DNA of 36,018 bases from Planctomycetota bacterium (GTDB lineage: Bacteria; Planctomycetota; Phycisphaerae; UBA1845; UTPLA1). The stretch spans positions 1 through 36,018 of the forward strand of contig QEVG01000041.1 in NCBI GenBank assembly GCA_003576905.1. The letters run 5' to 3'. Each line of letters begins with the position of its first letter. The first letter of the stretch is position 1. This document shows, piece after piece, positions 7,720 through 16,800 of this stretch. The position numbers were made by a program, and so were the translations under genes. The notes under the pieces are model-generated. The model was not told where the DNA came from and ran no database searches. It was given only the letters and a program-made list of their open reading frames with translations.

Positions 7720-8757
7720 ATGATCCTGGTCACGGGCGCAAGCGGGCTGGTGGGCCGCGAGTTAATGAAGCAACTCGCGGATGCAGGCATGTCCGCGCGC
7801 GGGACGGACATCCTCGCAGCAGGTTCGCCGGGTCTCCAGAAGGCCGATCTGCTTGATCCGGCCGCCTGCCGAAGACTCTGCGGGGGCATCGATTCGATCG
7901 TCCACACCGCCGCGCTCCAGCATCACAGCGAAGTGCCCCGATGGGGCCGCGAGGCCTTCTTCAATAAAAACGCCGAGATGACGCGCCACATGGTCGAAGC
8001 CGCAAGGGCCGCGGCCGTGCGCCACTTCGTCTTCGTCTCGAGCGACATGGTCTACGGCCTGCCGCCCGGCCGACCGATCACAGAACAGGACGAGCCGCGG
8101 CCGATCGGTCCCTATGGAGCAAGCAAACTGGCCTCCGAACGCGCCTGCCTCGGCGCCCGCGGACCGGCGCTGGCCGTCACGATTCTTCGCCCCCGGCTCA
8201 TCATCGGTCCGGGCCGGCTGGGCGTTCTTCAAAAGCTGTTTGACCGGGTGCGCGCGGGCAAGACCGTGCCGATCTTCGGCCGCGGCGATCATCGCTACCA
8301 GATGGTCGCGGTGTCCGACGTCGCGGCGGCGATCGTTCTGGCGCTAAGCAAGCGCCGCGAGGGCGTGTTCAACCTCGGATCGGACAACCCGCCTCCGGTC
8401 CGCAAACTGATGGCGGATCTCTGCCGCCGGGCGGGGTCGCATTCGTGCATCGTCTCCCTGCCGGCGGTGCCGGCGAAACTGGCACTGAACCTGCTGCACG
8501 GCGTCCGGCTGGCGCCGCTCGCGCCCGAGCAGTATCGAATCGCCGACGTGGATTACGTGCTCGACACCTCGGCGGCGCGGCGCGCTCTGGGCTGGCAGCC
8601 GCGCCTTGCAGATTCAGATATGATGTGGTCCGCCTACGAGACCTACCTCGCCGCCGACCGTGCGCGGTGCTTCGGGACGGGCGAGAGCGGTCGGCCCGAT
8701 GCCGCCGGACCGAACGCGTCGCCGGCTGTGAGTGCAAGAGTATCGACTCCTGGCTGA
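7720..8757 (+). CDS. NAD(P)-dependent epimerase/dehydratase, extended SDR
   Basis: 345 residues. The Rossmann signature TGASGLVG (5-12) opens the protein, as usual for extended short-chain dehydrogenases. The active site is readable: Ser107/Ser108 in FVSSDMVYG, Tyr132 and Lys136 in PYGASK. FNLGSDNPPPV matches the C-terminal substrate domain of sugar-nucleotide epimerases/dehydratases and 3-beta-hydroxysteroid dehydrogenase relatives. The substrate cannot be told from sequence. The frame is open 60 codons upstream, but that part looks non-coding and the ATG at 7720 starts exactly at the first beta strand. It heads a tight plus-strand cluster with a GT-C-like membrane protein and a lipoprotein hydrolase, which suggests envelope glycan or lipid work. 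Confidence 0.85.
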   Translation: MILVTGASGLVGRELMKQLADAGMSARGTDILAAGSPGLQKADLLDPAACRRLCGGIDSIVHTAALQHHSEVPRWGREAFFNKNAEMTRHMVEAARAAAVRHFVFVSSDMVYGLPPGRPITEQDEPRPIGPYGASKLASERACLGARGPALAVTILRPRLIIGPGRLGVLQKLFDRVRAGKTVPIFGRGDHRYQMVAVSDVAAAIVLALSKRREGVFNLGSDNPPPVRKLMADLCRRAGSHSCIVSLPAVPAKLALNLLHGVRLAPLAPEQYRIADVDYVLDTSAARRALGWQPRLADSDMMWSAYETYLAADRARCFGTGESGRPDAAGPNASPAVSARVSTPG

Positions 8758-8784
8758 GCGCCGCCAGCATGGCCCCGGAGCCCG

Positions 8785-11142
8785 ATGGCCCGGAACCGCG
8801 GCTTGAGAAAAGTGGGTAGTTGCCCGTTCCGACTGGATGGAGAACCGCACGCCTTGTCCTCAGTCGCATCCGCACCTCGCATCCCATCGAAAACCAGCCG
8901 GTCCGAGCCCGCGCCGCTGGCGCGACCGCTTCCGCGGCAGAGGCGCTGGTACTTCGTCCTGCGCGGGACTTTGCTGATCGCATTCATAACCCTTATCACG
9001 CACTGGCTGGCTCTATCCGACGGCGTCGTCCTTGACGACCACTGGCACCAGAAGGGTCTTCGCGAACACGGCTGGGGCTTTTCCGAGCTGCTGCGCACTC
9101 TGGATATCACCCCTTCCGAGTTCACCAATCTCTGGTGGCAGACGCGCGAGGTGAAGTGGCATTACCTGCGACCGTTTTTCATCGTGTGCATGAAGTTCAT
9201 GTACACCGTCGTCGGCGGGAACAGCCCCGTCGCCCTTCACGCCTTCAGTCTCGCCTTGCACTTGATCTCCGCGCTCCTCGTCTGGCGGCTGTGCTGGCTG
9301 CTCACCCGGCATGAGGCAGCAAGCATCTTCGGCGGCATCGTCTTCGCCATTTATCCACACTCCGTCATCACCGTCGCTTGGCCTTCCTCCCAGAACGTCG
9401 TCCTACAGACGGCTCTCCTGCTTGGAGTCATCCTGGCCTATGTCCGGGCATCGGGCCTGCGTCTCGGCCCCGAGACCTGGACGTGCCCGCCTCCCGCGAC
9501 GGTGCCTTTGCTCGCGCGGCGCTGGCTTGCTCCGGTGTTCGCGCTCTGGATTCTCGCGCTGCTCACACGCGAAAACGCCGTGCTTCTGCCCGCCATCCTC
9601 GGATCGCTGGACCTCGCCTTCGGCGGCCGCCGCCACGTCTGGCAGCGCCGCGGGGTCTATCTTGCGTTTTTCGTCCTGGGTTGCGCCTTTGTCGCCTGGC
9701 GCGAGTGGATGGGTATTCATCCATTGCCGGACGTGTATTGCCGGCGTCCCGCCGGTGACTGGGCCGAGTACCTGCCCTGGCTTGCAGCCAAGATTCTCCA
9801 CTACCTTTGCGTCTCGATCTGGGTGGCGCCGATGTCCAGCGGCCCGACCGGACGCTACACCCCGTGGCAGACGGTGCCGGGCGACTGCCTGCTGATGCTC
9901 GGCTTCGTCGTTGTGATCGGCGGCGTCTACTGGCTTTCCACGCGGCGCGCCCGCGGCGCGTGGATCTGGCCGTTGTGGATCTTTCTCTCGATCCTCCCCG
10001 TGGCGGCCGTCGTGGAGAAGCCCCATTCGGGATACATGTGCGCCGTGGGTTTCGCGGTGGCCATGGCCCTTGCGCCCGTCGCCGTGCGGTTCACGCGGTC
10101 GAAATGGCTCACCGCCGCCACGCTCAGCCTGGTGAGTATTCTCTTTCTTGGTGTCGCATTCATGACCCCGGTAAACCGCCTGCAATGGCTGGGCATCGCG
10201 GCGGCCGAACGGTACACGCCTTCGTGGGTCGAGGTCTCGCCACCTCCCGCCGGAACGCGCGACATCTTCTTCATCAATCTTCCCTTCGTGGACGTCTACA
10301 CGCGGCCCAACCTCGTCGCGCGGCTCGGGCCGGAGCTGGAGAAGATCAATGTTCACGTCCTGACCTACGCACCGCACATCCTGGAAATGAATCAGCGGAC
10401 GGTCCTGGAACAGATCGACGAACACAGCTTCACCGTTACCATCGAGGGACAGGCGTACTTCTCCAGACTGCTCGGCCGCTTCCTGCTCGAGGCCTTCCGC
10501 GGCAGGGATCTCTTCAAACCGGGAGACGTCATCGAAGCCGACGCCTGCCGGGTCACCATTGTCGACGCAGACGCCCAGGGCGTGTGGAAGCTCCAGTTCA
10601 CGTTTCCCCGGCCGCTTCAGGACCCGGGATACTGCTTCTACCTGACGACGAAAGTCTGCGGAGCGGCGCGGCTGCGTTTCGGCCCGGCACGTGATGGCGG
10701 CGTAACGGCGCGCCACGACCCGGCGCGAATCGAATCGCTCGAAGACCTGGACCGGCATGCCGGCCGGCTTTCGGGCGGACGGGCTGCCGCCGCCGACCCC
10801 CTCTTCGATGCCGCCTCGTCGAGCAACGCCGAACTCGCGGACCGGGCCGCATCGGCCCTTCAACCCGTCGTGCGCCACATGGCCGGCGTTCTCGGCGCAC
10901 CCGTACAGGCCCTGCTGGACAAAGACGAGCTGAGCCGGAGCGAATGGCAACATGTCCGCGCGTGGTGGTCCCGCCACGTGGATGACCAGTACCTGCGCGA
11001 ACTGTGGCTGCTCCGAAACACGTTCGACGATCTGATCTGGCTGCGCTACGAGATTGAGTTCGATCGATACATCGCAAGTTTCGTGTTCAAGAGCGACCTC
11101 TACCTGACCGGCCCTCCCTTTGACAACCCCCGCGGATATTGA
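8785..11142 (+). CDS. large polytopic membrane protein, GT-C glycosyltransferase-like N-terminal half
   Basis: 785 residues. A polar, Arg/Pro-rich N-terminus of about 55 residues is followed by a first helix (about 56-77) and the loop SDGVVLDDHWH with Asp84-Asp85, in the place where GT-C glycosyltransferases (lipid-phosphosugar dependent) keep their catalytic acidic pair. About ten more hydrophobic helices follow to near residue 460, then a soluble C-terminal part of about 320 residues that I do not recognise. Function as a glycosyltransferase is inferred from the fold pattern only. The gene begins 27 bases after the SDR gene (GGAG 4 bases before the ATG). Its TGA overlaps the TTG start of the next gene (TTGA), so the three genes are likely one operon. 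Confidence 0.65.
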   Translation: MARNRGLRKVGSCPFRLDGEPHALSSVASAPRIPSKTSRSEPAPLARPLPRQRRWYFVLRGTLLIAFITLITHWLALSDGVVLDDHWHQKGLREHGWGFSELLRTLDITPSEFTNLWWQTREVKWHYLRPFFIVCMKFMYTVVGGNSPVALHAFSLALHLISALLVWRLCWLLTRHEAASIFGGIVFAIYPHSVITVAWPSSQNVVLQTALLLGVILAYVRASGLRLGPETWTCPPPATVPLLARRWLAPVFALWILALLTRENAVLLPAILGSLDLAFGGRRHVWQRRGVYLAFFVLGCAFVAWREWMGIHPLPDVYCRRPAGDWAEYLPWLAAKILHYLCVSIWVAPMSSGPTGRYTPWQTVPGDCLLMLGFVVVIGGVYWLSTRRARGAWIWPLWIFLSILPVAAVVEKPHSGYMCAVGFAVAMALAPVAVRFTRSKWLTAATLSLVSILFLGVAFMTPVNRLQWLGIAAAERYTPSWVEVSPPPAGTRDIFFINLPFVDVYTRPNLVARLGPELEKINVHVLTYAPHILEMNQRTVLEQIDEHSFTVTIEGQAYFSRLLGRFLLEAFRGRDLFKPGDVIEADACRVTIVDADAQGVWKLQFTFPRPLQDPGYCFYLTTKVCGAARLRFGPARDGGVTARHDPARIESLEDLDRHAGRLSGGRAAAADPLFDAASSSNAELADRAASALQPVVRHMAGVLGAPVQALLDKDELSRSEWQHVRAWWSRHVDDQYLRELWLLRNTFDDLIWLRYEIEFDRYIASFVFKSDLYLTGPPFDNPRGY

Positions 11143-12602
11143 GCAACCCATTGCACCTATATCAAATCACGCACGCAGCTTCCCTTTTCCCCCGCCGCGC
11201 GCAATCCGCGGCCGGCGCGGCGCCGAATCTATTGCTCGCGGCGACGCTCCTGACCGCCGGCTGCTTCGGGGAAACCTCCCACCCGATCCGGCCCGGTGAC
11301 TATCATCGTCTTTCCGCCAATTCCGATTCATTGCCGGCGCGCCTCTCGGCGCGCTCGTGGCTGAGGCAGGCGCATCGCGCCCTTGCGCCGCTTCTTCCGC
11401 CGGAGGGCGCACCGCCGCTCCTCACCGAGGACATGATCGACTCAAACGGCCGCCCGATCGACGTGCTCAAACACTTCGGGCTGCGGCGAGGCGATCTCGA
11501 GAAGCTCAGCGGCAATTGCAGCGGCCTATCGCACACCGCCCAGCTTGCCGGAAGCGATTTCGTCGGCGGCGCCGCGCCGCACTGGCCCGGTTTCGATCCG
11601 GTGTGGGTGCCCGTCAACGACAGGATCTCACTGTTCGGCCTCATGGGCCACGCGGTCAATGAACGCGGGGAGACTCGCGAGGCGGACTGCATCGTCATCC
11701 TGCCGGGCATCCTGGGCCACACCGATATCAGCCGGACGCGCGATCTTGCCGCGGCGTTTGTGCAGAACGGCTACCATGCACTTGCTATCGAACTCCGCGG
11801 CCACGGCCAGACCGACATGCGGTACCCCGACGTGTATTACACCTTTGGCACGCTGGAAACCGACGATCTTATGGCCGTCTCGGAATGGCTCACCGCACAG
11901 CCGCAGGTTCGCCGAACCGGGCTGATCGGCTTCTGCTGGGGCGCGAACCACGCCTTGCTGTGCGCCTGGGAAGACGGGCGACCCGAACATCACGCCAGCA
12001 TTTCGCCCCGACTCGTCCCGTACCTGCGCCCGCGGAATGGACGCCGCCATTACGAGGCCGGCATCATGGCGTTTTCACCCACGCTGCGCTTCGAGGAAAT
12101 CATCGACGGGCTCGACGTGGACCGCGCCGGCGTCGAGTATCCCGTGCAGGCCAACCTCCAGGTCACGATCGAAACGAGAGTCGCTCACAAGCGGCACGAC
12201 CGGTTTTCAGGGTTTGATGCGCGCGCCTGCCCCGGAAGTCTGCGGAAGCTCATCGACTATGAGTTCACACGGTCGGAGCTGAAGTATCCGGAATGTGTGG
12301 CGGATGGCCTGCGCTTTATGCGATTCCTGCCGTACAATGGGCTGGAAGACGGATGGAAACTGCGAGATGCACGGGTTCCAGTCCTGATCGTCCAGGGCGC
12401 GAATGACCCACTCGCCTGCGCCCAGGACGTCGCGGACCTCATCGCCCGGTGCAACAATCCAAACGTCGCCGCACTCATCCTCCCGGGCGGCGGTCATGTC
12501 GGCTTCGCCGCCTACGCACGACCCTGTTATTTCAGCCTCATCCTGAACTTCTTCGATCCGGGCCTGGGGCCGCGGGCGGTAAGTTCATTCGCCGCCGACT
12601 GA
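11139..12602 (+). CDS. YheT-like alpha/beta-hydrolase lipoprotein with Cys in the nucleophile position
   Basis: 487 residues if the TTG at 11139 is the start; the next in-frame TTG is at 11151 and no ATG gives a signal peptide. A hydrophobic stretch ends in LLTAGC, a lipobox with Cys42, so the protein should be a membrane-anchored lipoprotein. The hydrolase core spans about 160-475: an oxyanion-type turn LPGILGH, the nucleophile elbow GFCWGAN with Cys266 instead of the usual Ser, an acid in QGANDPL (Asp423), and the catalytic His453 in GGGHVGF. The His motif resembles YheT/EMB8-type hydrolases; Cys at the elbow is known from dienelactone hydrolases. The substrate is unknown. The start overlaps the stop of the GT-C-like gene, indicating translational coupling. 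Confidence 0.72.
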   Translation: MSNPLHLYQITHAASLFPRRAQSAAGAAPNLLLAATLLTAGCFGETSHPIRPGDYHRLSANSDSLPARLSARSWLRQAHRALAPLLPPEGAPPLLTEDMIDSNGRPIDVLKHFGLRRGDLEKLSGNCSGLSHTAQLAGSDFVGGAAPHWPGFDPVWVPVNDRISLFGLMGHAVNERGETREADCIVILPGILGHTDISRTRDLAAAFVQNGYHALAIELRGHGQTDMRYPDVYYTFGTLETDDLMAVSEWLTAQPQVRRTGLIGFCWGANHALLCAWEDGRPEHHASISPRLVPYLRPRNGRRHYEAGIMAFSPTLRFEEIIDGLDVDRAGVEYPVQANLQVTIETRVAHKRHDRFSGFDARACPGSLRKLIDYEFTRSELKYPECVADGLRFMRFLPYNGLEDGWKLRDARVPVLIVQGANDPLACAQDVADLIARCNNPNVAALILPGGGHVGFAAYARPCYFSLILNFFDPGLGPRAVSSFAAD

Positions 12603-12707
12603 TGCCGGGCTGCCAAAGCCTAAGCTCTCCACCGCCCCAAAAAACGTGCACAACGAGTCTCGCGTCGTGCTTTTTGCCGATTCCGGGAAACCGCTGAACC
12701 AAGCCGT

Positions 12708-12713
12708 TATACT
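12708..12713 (+). promoter_or_regulatory. possible -10 box of the CAP-domain gene
   Basis: TATACT, 5 of 6 to consensus, lies 50 bases before the ATG at 12764. No good -35 is seen at normal spacing. Confidence 0.3.
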
Positions 12714-12763
12714 ATTAACCAACGTCGGGGATCGAAGACCCAGCCGTTACGCAAAGGGTTAGC

Positions 12764-13756
12764 ATGCACGCGGCGCGAAGTGGGCAGGGAGTTCTGTTGG
12801 CATTGCTCCTCGCGGCCTTCTGCGCGCCGGGGTGCGACACCACCCAAATCCCCGGTCTCCCAAACCCCGATCCGACCGTCGATGCTCAGACCGCGGCGGG
12901 GTCCAGCACCGACCAGCTCGCCGGCGGCTCGACGGGCGGTTCCGTAAGTGCCACCGCCCTCGAACAGCTCTCTCTCGAGCGGATCAACCGCGCCCGGCTC
13001 CGTCCTGCACAGGAAGCAGCCCGGTACGGCATCGCCATCGACGAGGGCATCCCCGGCCAGTTGAACGCCTCGGTCCGTCAGCCGGTCGCACTCAACGCCA
13101 ATCTGAATCTCGCGGCGCGCGAGCACAGCGACGACATGCTCGCGCGGAACTACTTCGAGCACGACACGCCCGAGGGTGACAGCCCGTTCGACCGGATGAT
13201 CGACGCCGGTTACGTGTACGTCACGGCCGGCGAGAATCTCGCGTGGCGCGGCACGACCGGATCGGTCAATGAGCCCGAAACCGTTGAAAAGCAGCACGAG
13301 GACCTGTTCGTTGATACCGGCATCGACGGCCGCGGCCACCGCGTCACGATGCTCAACGGAAATTTCCGCGAAGTGGGCATCGCCGTCGTGCGCGGCTTCT
13401 TCACGCGCAACGGGACGCGGTATGACTCGATCATGCAGACGCAGGATTACGGCACTTCCGCGAACTCGCCCACCTTCGTGCTCGGCGCGGTGTACGACGA
13501 TGCGAATCGAAACGGCCAGTACGACTTCGGCGAGGGCCGGGCCGGCGTGACCGTCAGCCTCGGAGACGTCTCCCGCACGACGAACAGCGGCGGCGGCTAC
13601 TCATTTGCCGTCAACCAGTCGGGGCCATACACGCTGCGCTTCCCTGGAAACCGCACCCAGGACCTCAACATCGTCCGCGGCCAGAAAAACATCAAGATCG
13701 ACCTCGTCAACGGAAACACGATCATCATCAATCTCGGCGCCGGCGTCCTGCCGTGA
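12764..13756 (+). CDS. CAP-domain (SCP/PR-1-like) lipoprotein with SdrD-B-like C-terminal domain
   Basis: 330 residues. The signal peptide ends in FCAPGC with lipobox Cys24, so the protein is probably envelope-anchored. After a Ser/Gly/Thr linker, the CAP domain spans about 66-235: LNLAAREHSDDMLARNYFEH carries the family His/Asp pattern, followed by AGENLAWRG and GHRVTMLNGNFREVGIAVV. Bacterial CAP proteins are secreted and mostly of unknown activity (lipid or peptide binding has been proposed). The C-terminal part, VLGAVYDDANRNGQYDFGEGRAG onward in short form, looks like an SdrD B-type beta domain with a Ca-binding DxNxNG loop. ATG 12764 is preceded by AAAGGG. The PGCDT sequence at the lipid-anchor site is shared with the TSP3 lipoprotein at 1377. 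Confidence 0.85.
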   Translation: MHAARSGQGVLLALLLAAFCAPGCDTTQIPGLPNPDPTVDAQTAAGSSTDQLAGGSTGGSVSATALEQLSLERINRARLRPAQEAARYGIAIDEGIPGQLNASVRQPVALNANLNLAAREHSDDMLARNYFEHDTPEGDSPFDRMIDAGYVYVTAGENLAWRGTTGSVNEPETVEKQHEDLFVDTGIDGRGHRVTMLNGNFREVGIAVVRGFFTRNGTRYDSIMQTQDYGTSANSPTFVLGAVYDDANRNGQYDFGEGRAGVTVSLGDVSRTTNSGGGYSFAVNQSGPYTLRFPGNRTQDLNIVRGQKNIKIDLVNGNTIIINLGAGVLP

Positions 13757-13804
13757 ACCGGCTCGCGCGTCCCCGCATACTCGTTCGCGCTTCCGCCCCC
13801 GCGC

Positions 13805-16800
13805 TCACGGCATCTCGCGTTCGCTTCCGCTCGCCGATTGGCGAAAACCCCGTGCCCCCCGTCCGGCCGGCCCCCGTCGATCCGACGATGACGGCGGCTC
13901 CGGAAAGATCGTCTGCAGAGCCCGCGTCAGACTTTTCAGCGGCTGCGGTTGAATATTCGGCTCTTTCATCGTGCCGGTCAGGCGAACCTCCATCAGCTCG
14001 CGCGAGGCCCCCTCGAGCAGCTCGGTGATCACCGGCACCTTGAGCCGCACCGGACTGCCCGCGACAAGCGTGATATCGATCTGTTTGGTGTTCATGTCCA
14101 TGCGCCCGCCGCCGATGAACGCAACCGCCTTGCCCTGAAGGTCAATCTTCTGAAACGTCATCGTGTCCCGCGACAGGTAGTACTTGATCCACCCGTCGTG
14201 GAAAATGTTCTCGTCGGGCGTCAGATTGAGCACCTGGAAGATCGCGAACACCAGCGGCATGCGCCACACTTGGGCGTCGCGAATGAATATCTCGCCGGCT
14301 CCTTCGCGGTACCGGCTCCGGCCCGACCGCCCCTGGAGAATGATGTTTCCGTCGATGCTCCCCGTGGCAGTCGAGTCCTTCCCGCCGCCCATCGATTCCA
14401 GGAAGCCCGCCAGTTGCAGATCGCGCGCCACCAGCGACGCCTGCCATTCGACGTGGGATTTCCTCAGCTCGACCTCGGCACTGCCCGTCGCCTCGCCGCC
14501 GTATGCCGTCGCGACGGCATCCTCGACGCGAATTCTGCCGCCCGCGGCGTCCTTCGCGATCCGGCCGCGCACCGCGCTCATTTCCCAGCCCGCCAGCACG
14601 GCGCGCTCCAGATCGGCGTTCACATCGACCGCGACCCCGGCGGGCGGGTCAATGACCACGTGCCCGCGAAGCAGGCCGCTGACGTCCGCGGCATCGAAAC
14701 CTACGTTCATCGACGCGTCGTCCAGCCGCAGGTTCCCGCTGATGTCCCATCGCCCCTTTCCGGCGCTGCCGATTTCGAACAGAACCGGATCGAACCGGAC
14801 GCCGAAGCGCCCCGTCGGCGACGTCGAGCGGACCACATCTCCCAGACCGGGCGGCAGCGCGGCCAGCAGCGGCTCGTTGAACGTCATATCCGCAGCATTC
14901 ACAACCAGCGTTCCGTGATAGCCCGACGCGTCGAACTCGACCGTGCCCGACAGATCTACCGATCCGTCCCCGGTCTTGCCCTCGAGTGAAACGATCTCCA
15001 GTCGATCGTCGTCCACGATGGCCCGCGCCGATACGTCCGTCAACGGCAACGGAAATCCCCGAAATCGCATCGACGCCCCGGTCGCGTCGACTTCGGTGCG
15101 GTGCCGGCGCGTCACCGTCCCCCCCCGCGATTCCTGATGCAGCGACGTCCGCGTGTGCAGCCGGCCTCGGGGCTCAAGCAGTTCCCAAACGCGCAGAAGG
15201 GTCGGCGGCAACGCCGTCCGCAGCGTCTCGTCGAGCATCAGGTCCCGCGTTTCGAAGTTCAGGTTCGCCGCATAGCCGTCAATCAGCCGCCGAACTTCGC
15301 CGCGCGTAGCGATCAACGCTTCTCCGTGACGCCCGACGAAATCCAGAATGCTGATCCCCTCGGGGCGCAGGCGGATTTCGCCCGACGCGTTCTCAACGAT
15401 ATAAGGAAACTCGCGGTACCGGATTGACAGGTTCCCCAGCCGCGCGCGCAGATCGTACTGAAGTTCGGCCTCCTCGGAGGGCACTTCGACCACGCCCTCC
15501 AAATCGAACTTTCCTTGCGGCTGAAACTGCTCGAATACCGTCCGCCCCTCGGCCGGCAGCGCCGCCGCCAGCGCCTCGTCCATGTGCAGGTTCTGTCCCG
15601 CCAGCCGGAACGACGCGGCCGAGCCGCCGCCCGGCGACGCTCTGAGCTTCCCGTGCGCGTCCAGGTTGGCGTAGCCGTCGATGCGGACCGTGCCGTCGCC
15701 ATGGCGTCCGGACATCTCCGCGACTTCGATGCGATCCTCGGAGACGGCGAGCGTGCCGCGCACATGTGCGAGGGGATACGGAAAGTCTCGAAACAAGATG
15801 CGCGCGTCGGCGAGTTCCGCCCGAACGCGCGTCTTCCAGGCCGGCTCCTCCATCTCCTCGGACTCCGGCCGCGTGATGTCCACCACGACCCGCGACTGCC
15901 CCTCCGGGTTGAACCGTTCCCACAGCCGCCGGAAACTCTCCGGCAGAAGTTCGTGCAGGTCGGGCGCAAAGGGTACGTCGGTTCCGACGACCTTCACGTC
16001 GACCCGCGCCCACTCCTTGGTTTTCTCGATGTCGCCCACGACGGTTATGCGGGCCGGACCGTGAACGCCTTCGAGATTCACCAGGATCTTCGGCGGCTCG
16101 AAGCGAACGCTGCCGTGCAGATTGTCCACGCGATAGGGAAACGCCGAACTCGCTCCGCTCGCTCCGACGGGCGAGAAGCTTCCGGATACGGTCAGTTCCT
16201 GGCCCGGACCCGGCGGGCGGCAAAGATGCAGCGAAAGATTGAAGAGACCGCGCGGATCGTAATCGCGGATGATGTTCCGGATCATCTCGGGCACCATCTG
16301 CCCGTTCGCGATGCGCTCGCGCAGCGGACCCTCCGGGGCGGCGATTCGGGCCGCGTCGATCATGAGATCGATGCCCATTTCGTCAGGGGCTCGTTCCGAG
16401 CCTGTGACAATTCCCTTGATCTGACACCGCGCCTTGTTGACATAGCCCGATATGTTCAGGTCGAGCCGGTCGCCGCGCAGGTCGATCTCGCCCTCGACCC
16501 GCGTCATCTCGACGGCGACGTTCTCCGCGTCCGAATCCGAAACCGCTCCACCGCCGGCCGCGCCGTCGGAACCGGACCGCAGCATCGCCAGCGGAATCCG
16601 GCAGCGCACGCGCCGTAACTGGATCTCCGTGTCGCGATCAACGGCCACTTCCGGCTCGTAGATCATCCGCCCCAGCTTGACCTCCCCTTCCAGTTCGATC
16701 CGGTCGAAAAACTCCTTCGCCGCCCTCGGCAACTGAAGCCGAACCGTTCGCGCGTCGACAAACGGCGTGTTGGTCACGAGCTTCGCGCCGGGATCAAATA

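Noticed and set aside
9403-11151. 582-codon minus-strand frame
   Set aside because: High-GC shadow of the GT-C-like gene; no helices or domains, and no ribosome site.
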